From NCBI RefSeq assembly GCF_001936615.1, contig NZ_MLBF01000015.1:33078-97077 (forward strand): a stretch of 64,000 nucleotides of DNA, given 5' to 3'. The notes beneath the pieces are model-generated. The model was given only the letters and a program-made list of their open reading frames with translations, was not told the origin of the DNA and ran no database searches. How positions within the stretch are numbered: position 1 is the stretch's first letter; each line of letters opens with the position of its first letter. The translations under genes were made by a program, and so were the position numbers. This stretch comes from Desulfosporosinus metallidurans. GTDB lineage: Bacteria > Bacillota > Desulfitobacteriia > Desulfitobacteriales > Desulfitobacteriaceae. Shown one piece after another: positions 8,276-18,088 of this stretch.

Positions 8276-9220
8276 CGCATCAATTCCTCCCTTGTCACTT
8301 CGATTCCATCGAGACTCAAAGAACAGTTTTTGAGTTTCTCAAGATTCGTTGAGAGATAGGGTCTGGAGGAATTCATATGTGAATGACCAAGTACTTCTTT
8401 GATTGTGTCCAAAGGGACTTCGTTCTCTAGCATCCACGTACCAAGACTACGCCGGAAACTGTGAAAACCTTTCTTTTCACCTGGTTTATGGGAAACACCG
8501 ATTGCATCCATGTACTTGCATATTATAGAATTCAAAGACGAATTACACAGTTTCTTGTGTGGTGGGCGGGTACGAAGAAATATGTAGGGTGAATCGGCGA
8601 CTGGTCTACCGTGTAGAACGTAGTCGTAGATGGCATTGCCTACATTGGGTTCTAACGGAAGAATTAAAGGCCGATTCGTTTTACGCTGGATAATATGGAT
8701 CTCATCATTCTTCCAGTCTATGTTAATAAACTGCAGCTTCACGATATCTCCAGAGCGTAGACCAGTTTTCATTGCCAAGAGCAAAATGGCATTGAGTGAT
8801 AATTACTTTATAGACTCCCAAAGTACTGTCTGCATGACATCCAGCCCTTTTCTTCGATCTTACATAAGTATCTAATATTTCCGTGAAATAGCTATTCAGG
8901 TCACCAACTTTCCACTTGGGTAGTTCTCTCGACTCAAGTGTACCAGTCTTATAAACTTCCTCCATCATAGATGCGACTTTCCGAAGATAACTGAAACCCT
9001 GATAGTAGAGCTCACCGTCTTCGTATTTCTGGCGTGCCTGAAGAACACAGCATTCCAAGGTTTCAAGTGAAACTATTTCTGGGTTACAAGTCTCAAAATA
9101 CGAACGGATTGGTCGAAATCCAATCCTTTCATAGTATTCCAAAGTTGCAGTGCTTAAACCGAATGTAACCAATGCCGCCTTAATCTGTTCGAAGAGAACC
9201 AAGGGTTCCAATTTCTGCAT
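8272..9220 (-). pseudogene. tyrosine recombinase/integrase, internally deleted
   Basis: Two overlapping frames carry the two ends of one integrase. The first (8723-9220) has an N-terminal domain beginning MQKLEPLVLFEQIKAALVTF and runs to DSTLGVYKVI; the second (8272-8784) has the catalytic domain with TGLRSGDIVKLQF (first Arg), FHSFRRSLGTWML (HxxR), VLGHSHMNSS and the likely nucleophile in SRPYLS. The stretch normally between them is missing, so an internal deletion has also shifted the frame. The protein should be inactive. Confidence 0.75.
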
Positions 9221-9360
9221 AGTGAATCGCTTAAAGTCAGGGGGTGTATATTTCCCCTGCTATTATAACTAAGTACCCAAGCGACAGTTGTCTCAATCAT
9301 TTTGAATGTAACACGCACAATCGATTAAAAATTTCCAAATATAAGAAGAATTGATAAAAT

Positions 9361-9448
9361 ATTATCCCGAATTTCTAACGATAACATAAGAGGAAAATCC
9401 AGTAAAATAGGTCATTCTGCCGTCAGGTTTCAAAAACTTCGGGATAAT
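9361..9448. repeat. inverted repeat ATTATCCCGAA / TTCGGGATAAT
   Basis: The 11-base arms at 9361-9371 and 9438-9448 are perfect inverted copies 66 bases apart; another partial copy (TTCGGGATAA) follows at 9455-9464. It lies between the tyrosine and serine recombinase remnants and might be part of an old attachment or terminal site. Confidence 0.5.
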
Positions 9449-9462
9449 AAATCCTTCGGGAT

Positions 9463-9498
9463 AAAGGACCTTATCTCGAATTCCAGATAAGGTCCTTT
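9463..9498 (-). terminator. long perfect hairpin, probable terminator
   Basis: Arms AAAGGACCTTATCT (9463-9476) and AGATAAGGTCCTTT (9485-9498) pair perfectly around 8 bases. It is 54 bases beyond the stop of the serine recombinase remnant. The trailing T-run is short on both strands. Confidence 0.6.
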
Positions 9499-9552
9499 AA
9501 TATTGTTCTACAATTTACTCCAAAACTCCGGAACCCTTGCTACAAGCGACTT

Positions 9553-10482
9553 CTAGCTGTGCTTCTTTACAAGACTTACCACGGTCTCAACGTGCGTGGA
9601 GTGCTGTTGACTGCTATATTCAACATCCGCTTCCTGCCCACTTTCAAGGATGAAAAGGAAATGGCTCGGTGATTTTATTATAACCTTATCGATCAAAGCC
9701 ACAAACAAGTCATCATCGAATTCAGTTAATGGCTCATCCCCGTTGTTGATAATCTTGCCAATGGCATCAAGCTTGTCCCTATATTTTACATCATCCAAAT
9801 GTTCCATCTCTATTGTAGTTTTCTCTTGGCTCACTGATTCAAGCTCTTCTGTAATCTTTGCGTATTCCTTATTGTAAAACTTATCATCAATTTGCTTTCG
9901 AAGTCTCAGTTGCACCAGTTCACTCAAGTCCTGTTCTAATAGCCCTATTCTTTCAGTCAGCTTCTTGATATCAACTACCTTAGATTCCTTGGTCATAACC
10001 TTGTTAACATTTTCTAAAAACATCTTAAAGAAAAAGCCTTTATCCTTGACCATATCATTGTACAGTCGGATAAAGGCTTCTTTTAAATCAGTATCATTTA
10101 CAGCTTTGGTCGGGCAATTCTCAACCCCTTTTACGTAACTATTGCATTGCCATACTATCTTTTCGGATTTCAAGCCAGAGTTCCAATGCTTTCGCTTTAA
10201 CGTATTTCCGCATTTCTCACAGTAAAGCTTACCGCTGAACCCATATTTATTGGCATATTTGCGCCTATCTGGATTTTTGCCTCTTGTAATTTCAAATCGT
10301 CTCTGGCGTTCTAGTTGAACCAAATCAAACATTTCTTTGCTAATAATTGCTTCGTGATTATCCTCAATCCTATACATTGGCTCTAAGTTCTTATTGTCAA
10401 CGCGTTTCTTCGTGAGGTAATCAACCGTGACCGTCTTTTGAAGCAATAACTCTCCATAATATTTCTCGTTAGCCTGTGTCAA
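9553..10482 (-). pseudogene. large serine recombinase, N-terminal catalytic domain missing
   Basis: The 309 codons match the middle and C-terminal parts of large serine recombinases: a Recombinase-domain segment (EPMYRIEDNHEAIISKEMF), the zinc ribbon LYCEKCGNTLKR...VWQCNSY...NCPTKAV, a long coiled coil at about residues 160-230, and the distal region. The resolvase-type catalytic domain with its active serine is absent, and no matching sequence is seen upstream of 10482. It is a truncated remnant and cannot recombine DNA by itself. Confidence 0.8.
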
Positions 10483-10816
10483 GTCTTACATAAAAAAATA
10501 GATGACCTTCCCATGGAATCTTTTTGTGCCACAGGAGAGTCAGATAGAACGAATATCTTCTCTGGAAAGCTTCATGTTGATTCAATCGCAGAATATCTAT
10601 AGTGGATAAAAGGGAAGCTGGAATCAGAATGGTTTTCTATTATATTGTAAACTCGATGGTCTCTTAAACCATTTTCTAAATGGAAGTTTAGCGAACTTGG
10701 TAATCATGAAAATGTATTAGACTTGGATCAACACTCCTAACCACATTCATATTTTCCAAATGTAGAGACTATAATAGCTGACGTACGCCCCCTACAAACC
10801 ATCTATTAACACGAAG
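10483..10816. other. intergenic, no supported gene
   Basis: Only a short plus-strand open stretch near 10514-10610 (GESDRTNIFSGKLHVDSIA) looks protein-like; it is closed by TAG and unrecognised. Otherwise I see nothing here. Confidence 0.4.
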
Positions 10817-11656
10817 TCATACTCCCAACTTTATATATTCTTCATAGGTTATAGTGCTTTGATAGTTAACTTCACTGCCATAAACTAGGTCTTCTAGATT
10901 AATTCTATTAATCCATTCCGATATAATTTTAGCATCTCTATTAAATCTAAACACATGTTCAAGATCAGATGGGTAACACGGAACGGGAAACGTGTCAAAC
11001 GTCTTCTCGTTAAGATTAACAATATAGTTTGAACCTTTATAGTAGTTAAGTCCAAAATAGTCCTCATCTTGGCTTCTCCTTGGAATCTTCCCTACAATAA
11101 GTTCGTAATGTGTATCAGGACTATCTCCAACTCCGATTTCAATAGCAATTAGTTTTCCTATTGTATTCCCGAAGTTCTTAACATCTATGAAAAAGTCTTT
11201 ATAATATTTGTAACATATGTCTAGGTTATTATCCTCGGCCAAATCCAATTCGATATCATCCCAGAAAACCACGTTAACTATAAAGAGTCCTTGGTTAAGA
11301 TGATCTACAGTTTTTTGTCTAACAAATTCCTGCAATCGTTGGTCTCTTGGTGCTGTTGTGGCAAAGATATATTCGCTTAATCTAGGATTAAAGGTCATTG
11401 CCTTTCGGATTTCCTCTTCCACCTCTGTTTCTGTCAACCTATCCCCCATAGACTTGACCTTGCATTGAATTCCCACCCAATTCATGCTACCGTCTCTTCT
11501 TCCAAAAATGTCAACTCCATGTTGCTCTTGCCCACGACGTCCATTTCTCTGTATGTGCTGGTCATTGATTTTTCTTTTCCATATATCCAAACAAAGATTC
11601 TCAAATCTTTCGCTTTCTCTAAGAGGAAAAACTTTTACATCCTGTAAAGTAGACAT
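10817..11656 (-). CDS. restriction-endonuclease-like (PD-(D/E)xK) domain protein
   Basis: The N-terminal 110 residues look like an Mrr-type nuclease fold: RFENLCLDIW, then HGVDIFGRRDGSMNWVGIQC followed by KVK, where the Asp and the Q-x-K correspond to the catalytic D-QxK motif. The C-terminal half is unlike anything I know. The start ATG at 11654-11656 has AAGGAGG five bases upstream; an earlier in-frame ATG overlaps that site. Such nuclease domains are common at the front of defence proteins, and the next two genes also have a defence flavour. It may be a stand-alone nuclease or one part of a multi-gene system; the target is unknown. Confidence 0.65.
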   Translation of the reverse strand: MSTLQDVKVFPLRESERFENLCLDIWKRKINDQHIQRNGRRGQEQHGVDIFGRRDGSMNWVGIQCKVKSMGDRLTETEVEEEIRKAMTFNPRLSEYIFATTAPRDQRLQEFVRQKTVDHLNQGLFIVNVVFWDDIELDLAEDNNLDICYKYYKDFFIDVKNFGNTIGKLIAIEIGVGDSPDTHYELIVGKIPRRSQDEDYFGLNYYKGSNYIVNLNEKTFDTFPVPCYPSDLEHVFRFNRDAKIISEWINRINLEDLVYGSEVNYQSTITYEEYIKLGV

Positions 11657-11905
11657 ATTTTCCTCCTTCACGTGTCATTTTACGTACTGTACATTCCCGA
11701 TCATCCAGACTACCTGATTAGCTATTTCTTCTGGAGACATTTAGCAACTACGATACGCATAATGGTTGACGAGCTGAGCTTACGCGCAGGCAGTTCATTT
11801 TCCAAAATACATCCAGTGCGTTATAGAAGTTTACAAAATCCTGATTCTTTATTTGTAGCGTAGCTTCCAGCAGTGTAAAATTTAACCATTATGTAGGTGT
11901 AATAC
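11657..11905. other. intergenic
   Basis: A 20-codon minus-strand frame (MSPEEIANQVVWMIGNVQYV) ends just before the nuclease gene; it may be a leader or a relic. Nothing else is visible. Confidence 0.3.
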
Positions 11906-12526
11906 TTATCTTTGCGCTTTGTAACAATATGTCGAGCTGGTCAGAGGGTCAAAAATAGTTGTCGGATGTGAATGTCCAACTATTTCCTCTGCTAATACCT
12001 CCCCATACACTCTAAATCCGCCCGAGGAATCCCGCATACATATTTGTTGATTAATTCCTGAAAGATAGGCTTCAGGAATATTTTGCAGTGGTATATCACA
12101 ATGAAATATCGTAGGAATTCCCAACCGTTTTAAGTTTGGTTGGCAAAATAATTGCGCTGCCATGCCACATAAAAATTCACTGCCATAAATCAAATAGTGC
12201 CCACTACTATTAAAAAACTCATTTTCAGAATAAGTGAGCCATACTGATTTATGTGGATGCTTTAGGGCATCCCAAGATTTATTGAACCTATCAATAACTT
12301 TTTCTTCTGTAATCCATTGATCGCATATTCTAAAAATAGCTTCTCGTTTCGCAAATTCTTTTTCAATAGGCTTTATCCCATTTTGATAATAGTTATCTAT
12401 AGATATCGGACGGCAACCATGATATCCCCTTATGTGAGTGTATTCTCCCGATAAATCAACATTATTTATTCGTTTCTTAATAAGTTCATCTAAAACAGCA
12501 ACACGCTTATCCAAATGATTATCCAC
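11906..12526 (-). CDS. uncharacterised protein, possible ADP-ribosyltransferase-like fold
   Basis: I do not recognise this 206-residue soluble protein with certainty. An early HIRGYHGCRPISIDNYYQNG segment recalls the His-Gly strand at the start of PARP/ART-type ADP-ribosyltransferases, with SVWLTYSENEF and a late VYGEVLAEEI that could supply the Tyr and Glu of an H-Y-E triad; this is speculation from motif shape only. It lies between a nuclease-like gene and an AlbA_2 gene, separated from each by more than 200 bases, so an operon is doubtful. No signal peptide or membrane segment is seen. Confidence 0.5.
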   Translation of the reverse strand: MDNHLDKRVAVLDELIKKRINNVDLSGEYTHIRGYHGCRPISIDNYYQNGIKPIEKEFAKREAIFRICDQWITEEKVIDRFNKSWDALKHPHKSVWLTYSENEFFNSSGHYLIYGSEFLCGMAAQLFCQPNLKRLGIPTIFHCDIPLQNIPEAYLSGINQQICMRDSSGGFRVYGEVLAEEIVGHSHPTTIFDPLTSSTYCYKAQR

Positions 12527-12795
12527 CTCTTTTGTTAAACCACTATAACGCCGATAAACATTAGATTAAAATAGCAAATAGTAGAAATCCTGTCACTGAT
12601 AAAATCAAGCCGATTTTATAGTTTTTGAATTTTCGTTCTCAGTGAGCATATATAGATTTTTCATAACCCCATCGCCTGAAAATCGGCGGCTTTGGCCACC
12701 GCAATACCGAATATCCTATATGATCATACGAATGAAAGCACAATATACTTTGACCATCTTCTAAAATGCAATCCATTACAACCCCACACTTCAAG

Positions 12796-13971
12796 TTATA
12801 CCTGTTTCCGAAATTCATTAAGCATTTGTTTTAAAGCAATTCCGGCTTTTATGTCGCCAACGATTTTTTTATGTACCCTTCCATTATTGACTTCAATCCA
12901 GCTATAATCGCAATTAATATCCTTTACAAAATTCGTAAATTTACCTTTATTACAATTTGCATACTCTATAAAAGCGTTTTTCTCATTTTCAGTATCAAAT
13001 ACTAAAACTACTTCTAAAAATTTAAACCTTGCATAAGCCGCTTCTTCACTATCCTCTTTAAACAAATAGTTGTGTAGCAGATAGGAAATATCGTCTTCTT
13101 CAAAATATTTAAAGGCAACAGTGTCCTGATGATATTCATCAAAATGCAGGAAACCCCATTCTGGAATAGTGGTTTTATATCTTCCGCTATCTAAAAAAAC
13201 CACCCCACGGCTATATAGCATTGTGCCAAAATAGTTTGCATTAAGAATTGAATTATATGTAGAGCAATTAGTCATAACATATGCATAAAACTCTGGATCA
13301 TCTTGTTTCTCATAATCTTCAAACGATAACGTAAATTCAGGATTAGTTTTATTATAGTGATGTTGTTCTTCTCTCACCCATTCGGACCTAGTCCGTAACT
13401 TGTGCTTGAGCTTTTCATAAGGTGTCATATGAAGGCCAAACCGCTTTTTCCACAGATATTCAACATGGTTGTGGTCGGCGCTTTTATCAATGTCGGTGTT
13501 TGTATCAGAAACCCTTGTATAGATATAATTAGCTCTAACTACTCTGTCTTTTCTTTCTTTGTCATGAAAATCTTCTATCAGATAATAGGGCGTATCCAGC
13601 GTATTGTTAATTATAAGCACGTCTATTTCGTGATTTTGTATTTCGAGAGTGCGCATCTCTATTTTAGGACGAACACCGCCAGCGAACTTTTTACTTTTGA
13701 GTTGATTAATTATCTCCTGCTGATTTCTGCGATTCTCGTCCGTTTCAACGCCTACTATTTCACCGGTTTTGTCGACAATGCCAAATATAATATAGGCATC
13801 GCGATCTGCGCGATTGTTCGCCATACAAATAATATCATGCAACAAATCCGCCGTATTTGCGTGGTGTGCTTGTTTAAAATCCCAATAATCATCTTCTCGC
13901 TTGGTGAGAATTATGTTTTCAATTTCCAAGCATAAATCGTTATCGTTCAATAATATCCCCTCCGACTCCAT
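12796..13971 (-). CDS. AlbA_2 (Schlafen-like) domain protein
   Basis: Residues about 15-160 form an AlbA_2 domain: REDDYWDFKQAHH (the acidic motif), DIICMANNRADRDAYIIFGI and GVRPKIEMRTLEI. Proteins of this family, often labelled ATP-binding, occur in transcription regulation and phage defence. The remaining 230 residues are not recognised and contain no membrane segment. The gene stands alone, with about 270 bases to the next gene on each side. The assignment of the N-terminal domain is good; the role is open. Confidence 0.75.
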   Translation of the reverse strand: MESEGILLNDNDLCLEIENIILTKREDDYWDFKQAHHANTADLLHDIICMANNRADRDAYIIFGIVDKTGEIVGVETDENRRNQQEIINQLKSKKFAGGVRPKIEMRTLEIQNHEIDVLIINNTLDTPYYLIEDFHDKERKDRVVRANYIYTRVSDTNTDIDKSADHNHVEYLWKKRFGLHMTPYEKLKHKLRTRSEWVREEQHHYNKTNPEFTLSFEDYEKQDDPEFYAYVMTNCSTYNSILNANYFGTMLYSRGVVFLDSGRYKTTIPEWGFLHFDEYHQDTVAFKYFEEDDISYLLHNYLFKEDSEEAAYARFKFLEVVLVFDTENEKNAFIEYANCNKGKFTNFVKDINCDYSWIEVNNGRVHKKIVGDIKAGIALKQMLNEFRKQV

Positions 13972-13999
13972 CGGTCGTTTAGCTGTAACTATTCTCCTA

Positions 14000-14175
14000 A
14001 CTTGCCTTTTTTATCTCCCATCAGCAGGTTTTACTGCATCCTTTGGTATTGCCCAGTGTCGGTGTTGGCAAAACGGACAGCACCGGGAATTTTATCTTGA
14101 GCACATAACATCTGCGCTGGCGTGCTGTGATTTCCCATTTTTGGGCTGCCTCTTTCACAGTAAATAGTCCACAAA
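14000..14175 (-). pseudogene. degraded small helix-turn-helix (excisionase-like) gene
   Basis: Reading across frames on the minus strand gives FTVKEAAQKWEITARQ, KIPGAVRFANT and WAIPKDAVKPADGR, the pattern of 60-70-residue helix-turn-helix proteins found beside integrases. At least two frameshifts and a stop interrupt it. Confidence 0.55.
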
Positions 14176-14319
14176 AACAACCTTCCGGAGGAAAATCCTG
14201 TATATTTTATTATATATCGAAAAATGAATAAAACAATGCATTCACCGGAAAAGCAAAATATCCCTCGGAAATTCCAGATAAAAGTCACATATAAATTTGT
14301 AGGCAAAGCTTTTATGCAC

Positions 14320-14365
14320 AAAAGCTCCAATATAAGCGATAGGGCATGCTTATATTGGAGCTTTT
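14320..14365 (-). terminator. 18-bp perfect hairpin, bidirectional terminator
   Basis: AAAAGCTCCAATATAAGC (14320-14337) and its exact reverse complement (14348-14365) enclose a 10-base loop; CTTTT/AAAAG ends give T-runs in both directions. It lies 28 bases beyond the end of the short resolvase frame and could mark the end of the recombinase operon. Confidence 0.75.
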
Positions 14366-14392
14366 CTACATAAATGTTCATTACAGAAATTC

Positions 14393-14782
14393 TTACACTG
14401 TCATCATAAAACCTATAATATCATTAGCCGGTTTAAAATTCACCTCGCCATTGTCTGCGGTAATCAGTTTCACTCCATAGCGATTCATCCACTCCACACA
14501 TTCCATAGCCTTATATACATCGCGTCCAATCCGTCAAACACTTTTTGCCAGCACTATGTCTACCCGTTCAGCTTCAATCGCTTCCATAACCTCTTTTAAG
14601 CCCTTACGGTTAAAATCCAGGCCGCTTCCTTGTTCGGCAGTAATGCCAACGACCTCCCAGCCTTGTTTTCTTGCATATTCTACCATCTGCTCTTGTTGAA
14701 ACATCAAAGCCATGTCATCCAGGTGAGCTACTCTGCAATATATCCAAGCTCGATTGTCCTGCTTTTTTATCCGATTTTTCAT
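14393..14782 (-). pseudogene. short serine resolvase-like protein with an in-frame TGA
   Basis: The frame starts at ATG 14780-14782 (GGAGAGG eight bases upstream) and would give 129 residues of a resolvase N-terminal domain: AWIYCRVAHLDDMALMFQQE, AERVDIVLAKSV, then IGRDVYKAMECVEWMNRYGV and TADNGEVNF. One codon, TGA at 14534-14536, stands where the family has Ser in the S-R-x-G-R motif (a TCA to TGA change), so the protein is cut to about 82 residues. The usual catalytic Ser after YCRV is also absent (A-H-L). It follows the three large recombinases and was probably co-transcribed. Confidence 0.75.
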
Positions 14783-14816
14783 CTTATCAGCCTCTCCTTT
14801 ATCCTGTATCCCGCTT

Positions 14817-16403
14817 TCATTGCGGGATACAGGTATTGATATAATCTTTAAAATTCCAAACAATCTCTATCGCCCCATTGTTGTAGACGCGAATGACTTG
14901 AATAAATTCATCCAGTATTTCCCTAGTCAGCTCTGTTGCAGACGCAAACCTTTGACAGCTTTGCAGTTCAGTATCTTTTTGGATTTGAAGGTTTTCCTGA
15001 TTAACCGCCTTCTCCCAGCGGAGGATCAAAGCCTCCGCTGACGATATGCTTTCCGAATATTCCTCTTTTCGTTTCAGGTATTTGTCCTTCTGAATTTTCC
15101 CGTCGCAGAATTCCTCATAAGCCAGTATCTTAGCCAGCTTCCATTTGTCCAGCATGGCACGCTGTTCCTTGACCTGCTTTTGCAGCTTGGTGATAGCATC
15201 GCCGGCTTTTTCCAGACGACCTTCTTTGGAAAGGCTGCACTGGATAAGCCGGATTTGTGCGTCTATGGCCGACAGCAGCGTTTGCGTAAGTGTCTGCTCG
15301 GAGAGCTTTACCGATTGGCATTGCTCGTTCTGAACAGCCATTCCTGCTTCACAGCGATAAAAAGGTTCCTTGCGGAGCAGCTTTCTTTGCAGGCTGTGGT
15401 TGCAGTGAGCGCATTTCAGTTTCCCGTAAAAAATGTGCTTCGGCTGATTTGTCCAGCCAGTTATACTTTTTGTTTTGGAATTTGACTGCACCTTTTGGAA
15501 CATTTCCTCGGATACAATGGCCTCATGGGTGTCCGGCACAACAATCCACTCGCTTTTCGGCAGTGCTACGGTTTTTTTGAGGGAAATATCCACCTTTGTC
15601 CGCTTGCGGCTGACCAGCTTTCCGGTGTAGCGTTCATCGGAAAGTATCCGTCTGATGGCCATAAATGTCCATACCACCTGTTCTCCCGCGACCTTCCAAC
15701 CCCGGCTTTTGTCGGTATGGTTCGCCCTGCGGTACATTAAGGGAGAGGGCACTTTTTCCTTATTCAATGTGACTGCAATTTTCCTGAGGGGCGCGCTTTC
15801 ACATGCCATGGAAAAAATCCTTCTGACCACGGCGGCGGCCAGTTCATCCACTACAAGGCTGTTTTTCTTCTCTGTTGACCTTGCATAGCCGTAAAAGGCA
15901 ATGGAGCACAGGTATTCGCCCTTTTTGAATTTCGCCTGCTGGACACTGCGGATTTTCTCGGAGATGTCCCGGCTGTAGAGCTCGTAGATCAGTGCTTTGA
16001 AGGCTACATCCATTCCAATAGAGCGCCCGTTGCTCTTATTGCTGTCGTAATTTTCGTTCACGGCGATAAACCGCACACGGAGGAAAGGGAATATCTGGTC
16101 GAGGTAGTCGCATACCTCAAGAAAATTTCTGCCAAAACGGGAAAAATCCTTAACAAGTATGCAAGGGATTTCCTTCCGTTTTACCATGTCAAGAAGCCGT
16201 TTCACAGCGGGACGGTCAAAATTGGTGCCGGAAAATCCGTCGTCGCAAAATTCGAGAACCTCATACTCTGCAAATTCCGCATGGTTTGCAAGGTAGCTGT
16301 GGAGCAAGTCCCTTTGGTTTTTGATGCTGTCGCTTTCCCCTTCGTTTTCGTCTTCGGCGGAAAGGCGGATATAGAGGGCGGCTTTTTTTTCCATTACAGA
16401 CAC
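14817..16403 (-). CDS. large serine recombinase (element integrase A)
   Basis: Site-specific DNA recombinase of 528 residues. The catalytic resolvase domain starts with AALYIRLSAEDENEGESDSI (the Ser in RLS is the nucleophile) and contains VKDFSRFGRNFLEVCDYLDQ; the Recombinase domain and a zinc ribbon (LKCAHCNHSLQRKL...FYRCEAG) follow, then a coiled coil at about 385-465. It overlaps the next upstream recombinase by 10 bases, so the trio is an operon. Three consecutive large serine recombinases are typical of some Clostridia integrative elements, where they act together in excision and integration. Confidence 0.93.
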   Translation of the reverse strand: MSVMEKKAALYIRLSAEDENEGESDSIKNQRDLLHSYLANHAEFAEYEVLEFCDDGFSGTNFDRPAVKRLLDMVKRKEIPCILVKDFSRFGRNFLEVCDYLDQIFPFLRVRFIAVNENYDSNKSNGRSIGMDVAFKALIYELYSRDISEKIRSVQQAKFKKGEYLCSIAFYGYARSTEKKNSLVVDELAAAVVRRIFSMACESAPLRKIAVTLNKEKVPSPLMYRRANHTDKSRGWKVAGEQVVWTFMAIRRILSDERYTGKLVSRKRTKVDISLKKTVALPKSEWIVVPDTHEAIVSEEMFQKVQSNSKTKSITGWTNQPKHIFYGKLKCAHCNHSLQRKLLRKEPFYRCEAGMAVQNEQCQSVKLSEQTLTQTLLSAIDAQIRLIQCSLSKEGRLEKAGDAITKLQKQVKEQRAMLDKWKLAKILAYEEFCDGKIQKDKYLKRKEEYSESISSAEALILRWEKAVNQENLQIQKDTELQSCQRFASATELTREILDEFIQVIRVYNNGAIEIVWNFKDYINTCIPQ

Positions 16404-18088
16404 GCCCCCTCTTTATAAGGAAGGATTTTCTTATATTCGTCGCGGTAGTTCCATACAATTTCTATGCTGTTGTAGTCAGAAACCCAAATGCACTGGATCA
16501 GTTCCAAGGCCATTTCTCTGGTAATGGACGTTTTGTCCTCGTATTTTTGAAACGCCTGAATCCACTCGTTTTGAGGGGTCAGAGTTTTTTCATATCTCAT
16601 GCCTTCCCGTTCCAACGCATCAAGCTTGGTTTGCAGACGTTGGATATCCTCATCATAGCTTTTTTTAGAATACAGATATTCGTCCTCGGACAGCAGATGG
16701 TCTGTGTAGGATTCAAACAACGAGCCTTTCAGGGTGCTGATCCGCTTCAGCTTCTGGCGGGCCGCGGCGATTCTTCCTTCGATTTCCTTTTTTGCGGTCT
16801 GAAAGCTGTTCTGCCGGTTGAGCCTTTCCAAAACCTTTTCCATATCCACCGTCAGGTCAATCTGCTTTTGGATGGCGCTATGTACCCATTCAAAAAGCAG
16901 CTTCTCCCGCACCGATTTATTGGTGCAGGTCAGGGAAAGGTTTTGTGCATACACCCGGCAGATAAAGGAGTAGCTTACCGATCCAGCCTTGGAAACGCCC
17001 TTATACCGCACCATTTTGGTTTTGCAGTCGTCACAGTAAAGAAGGCCCCTGAACACGTTCTCTTTATTGGAGATGTCCGCATATTTCCCGTTCAGGGAAA
17101 CGCGCAGGCGGTTCTGTTCTTCTTTGATTTTCTGCACTTTGCTAAAGGTGTCCTCATCAATGATGGGCTCATGGGTATCCCTTACAACGACCCAATCAGA
17201 ATGCGGAATCATGGTAGTTGGCAGCCCGTCGTACAGGGATCTTCTGCTTTTCCCCTGCGCCATGTGACCCGCATACATCAGATTGGAGGTTATCAGCTTG
17301 ATGGCCTGTCCCTGCCAGATGGCGCCGCTCCCGGTGGGTTCCTTTTTGAAAATACCCGATAGATAACGGTATTTCGCAGGGGAGGAAATTCCCTTTTCGT
17401 TAAGCCTTCGGGCAATGGTGTTGATTCCTATGCCTTCCGCTTTCCAAAGGAAAATCTGACGGGCAATGTGGGCCGTATCGGGGTCGGGCACCAACCTGTG
17501 GTTATCGTCTTTGTCTTTCAGGTAGCCATAGGGAGGAAACGCCCCGATAAATTCACCGTTCCTTTGCTTTACCGCCAACGCCGAACCGGATTTCTTGGAA
17601 ATGTCCTTGGCATAGATGTCGTTAATCAGATTTTTCAGCGAAACGATGAGGTCGTTCCCGTTTTGACCAGTCAGGCTATCGTAGTCGTCGTTCACGGCAA
17701 TGAAGCGCACGCCGAGAAACGGAAATATCTTTTCCATATAGTGGCCGGTTTCAATGTAATTCCTGCCGAGTCGGGACAGGTCCTTCACCACAATGCAATC
17801 CACTTTTCCGGCTCTCACGTCCTCCATCAGCCGTTCAAATTCGGGCCGTTCAAAGTTGGTGCCGGTTCGTCCGTTATCGCAGTAAAGGGAGTATATACGC
17901 ATGTCCGGCTGCCCATTGACGTACTTTTGCAGCATATACTTCTGCATTTCGATGGAATCGCCGTCCTCTTTGCGGTTGTTGTCCTCCACCGAAAGGCGCA
18001 CGTAAATTCCCGTGCTATAGACTTTTTCGAGCTGCTGTACCGGCATGGTGTCTGCGGCAATGGCGGAGGCTCTGCTTTTCCTTGCCAT
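16394..18088 (-). CDS. large serine recombinase (element integrase B)
   Basis: A 564-residue protein with the catalytic domain near residues 25-170 (TGIYVRLSVEDNNRKEDGDS; VKDLSRLGRNYIETGHYMEK), Recombinase domain, zinc ribbon (LLYCDDCKTKMVRYKG), and C-terminal coiled coil. All expected catalytic residues are seen. The start codon directly abuts the stop of integrase C (18089), and its stop overlaps integrase A, so all three should be translated from one mRNA. The base composition of the trio is GC-richer than that of the surrounding genes, consistent with transfer. Confidence 0.93.
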   Translation of the reverse strand: MARKSRASAIAADTMPVQQLEKVYSTGIYVRLSVEDNNRKEDGDSIEMQKYMLQKYVNGQPDMRIYSLYCDNGRTGTNFERPEFERLMEDVRAGKVDCIVVKDLSRLGRNYIETGHYMEKIFPFLGVRFIAVNDDYDSLTGQNGNDLIVSLKNLINDIYAKDISKKSGSALAVKQRNGEFIGAFPPYGYLKDKDDNHRLVPDPDTAHIARQIFLWKAEGIGINTIARRLNEKGISSPAKYRYLSGIFKKEPTGSGAIWQGQAIKLITSNLMYAGHMAQGKSRRSLYDGLPTTMIPHSDWVVVRDTHEPIIDEDTFSKVQKIKEEQNRLRVSLNGKYADISNKENVFRGLLYCDDCKTKMVRYKGVSKAGSVSYSFICRVYAQNLSLTCTNKSVREKLLFEWVHSAIQKQIDLTVDMEKVLERLNRQNSFQTAKKEIEGRIAAARQKLKRISTLKGSLFESYTDHLLSEDEYLYSKKSYDEDIQRLQTKLDALEREGMRYEKTLTPQNEWIQAFQKYEDKTSITREMALELIQCIWVSDYNSIEIVWNYRDEYKKILPYKEGACL

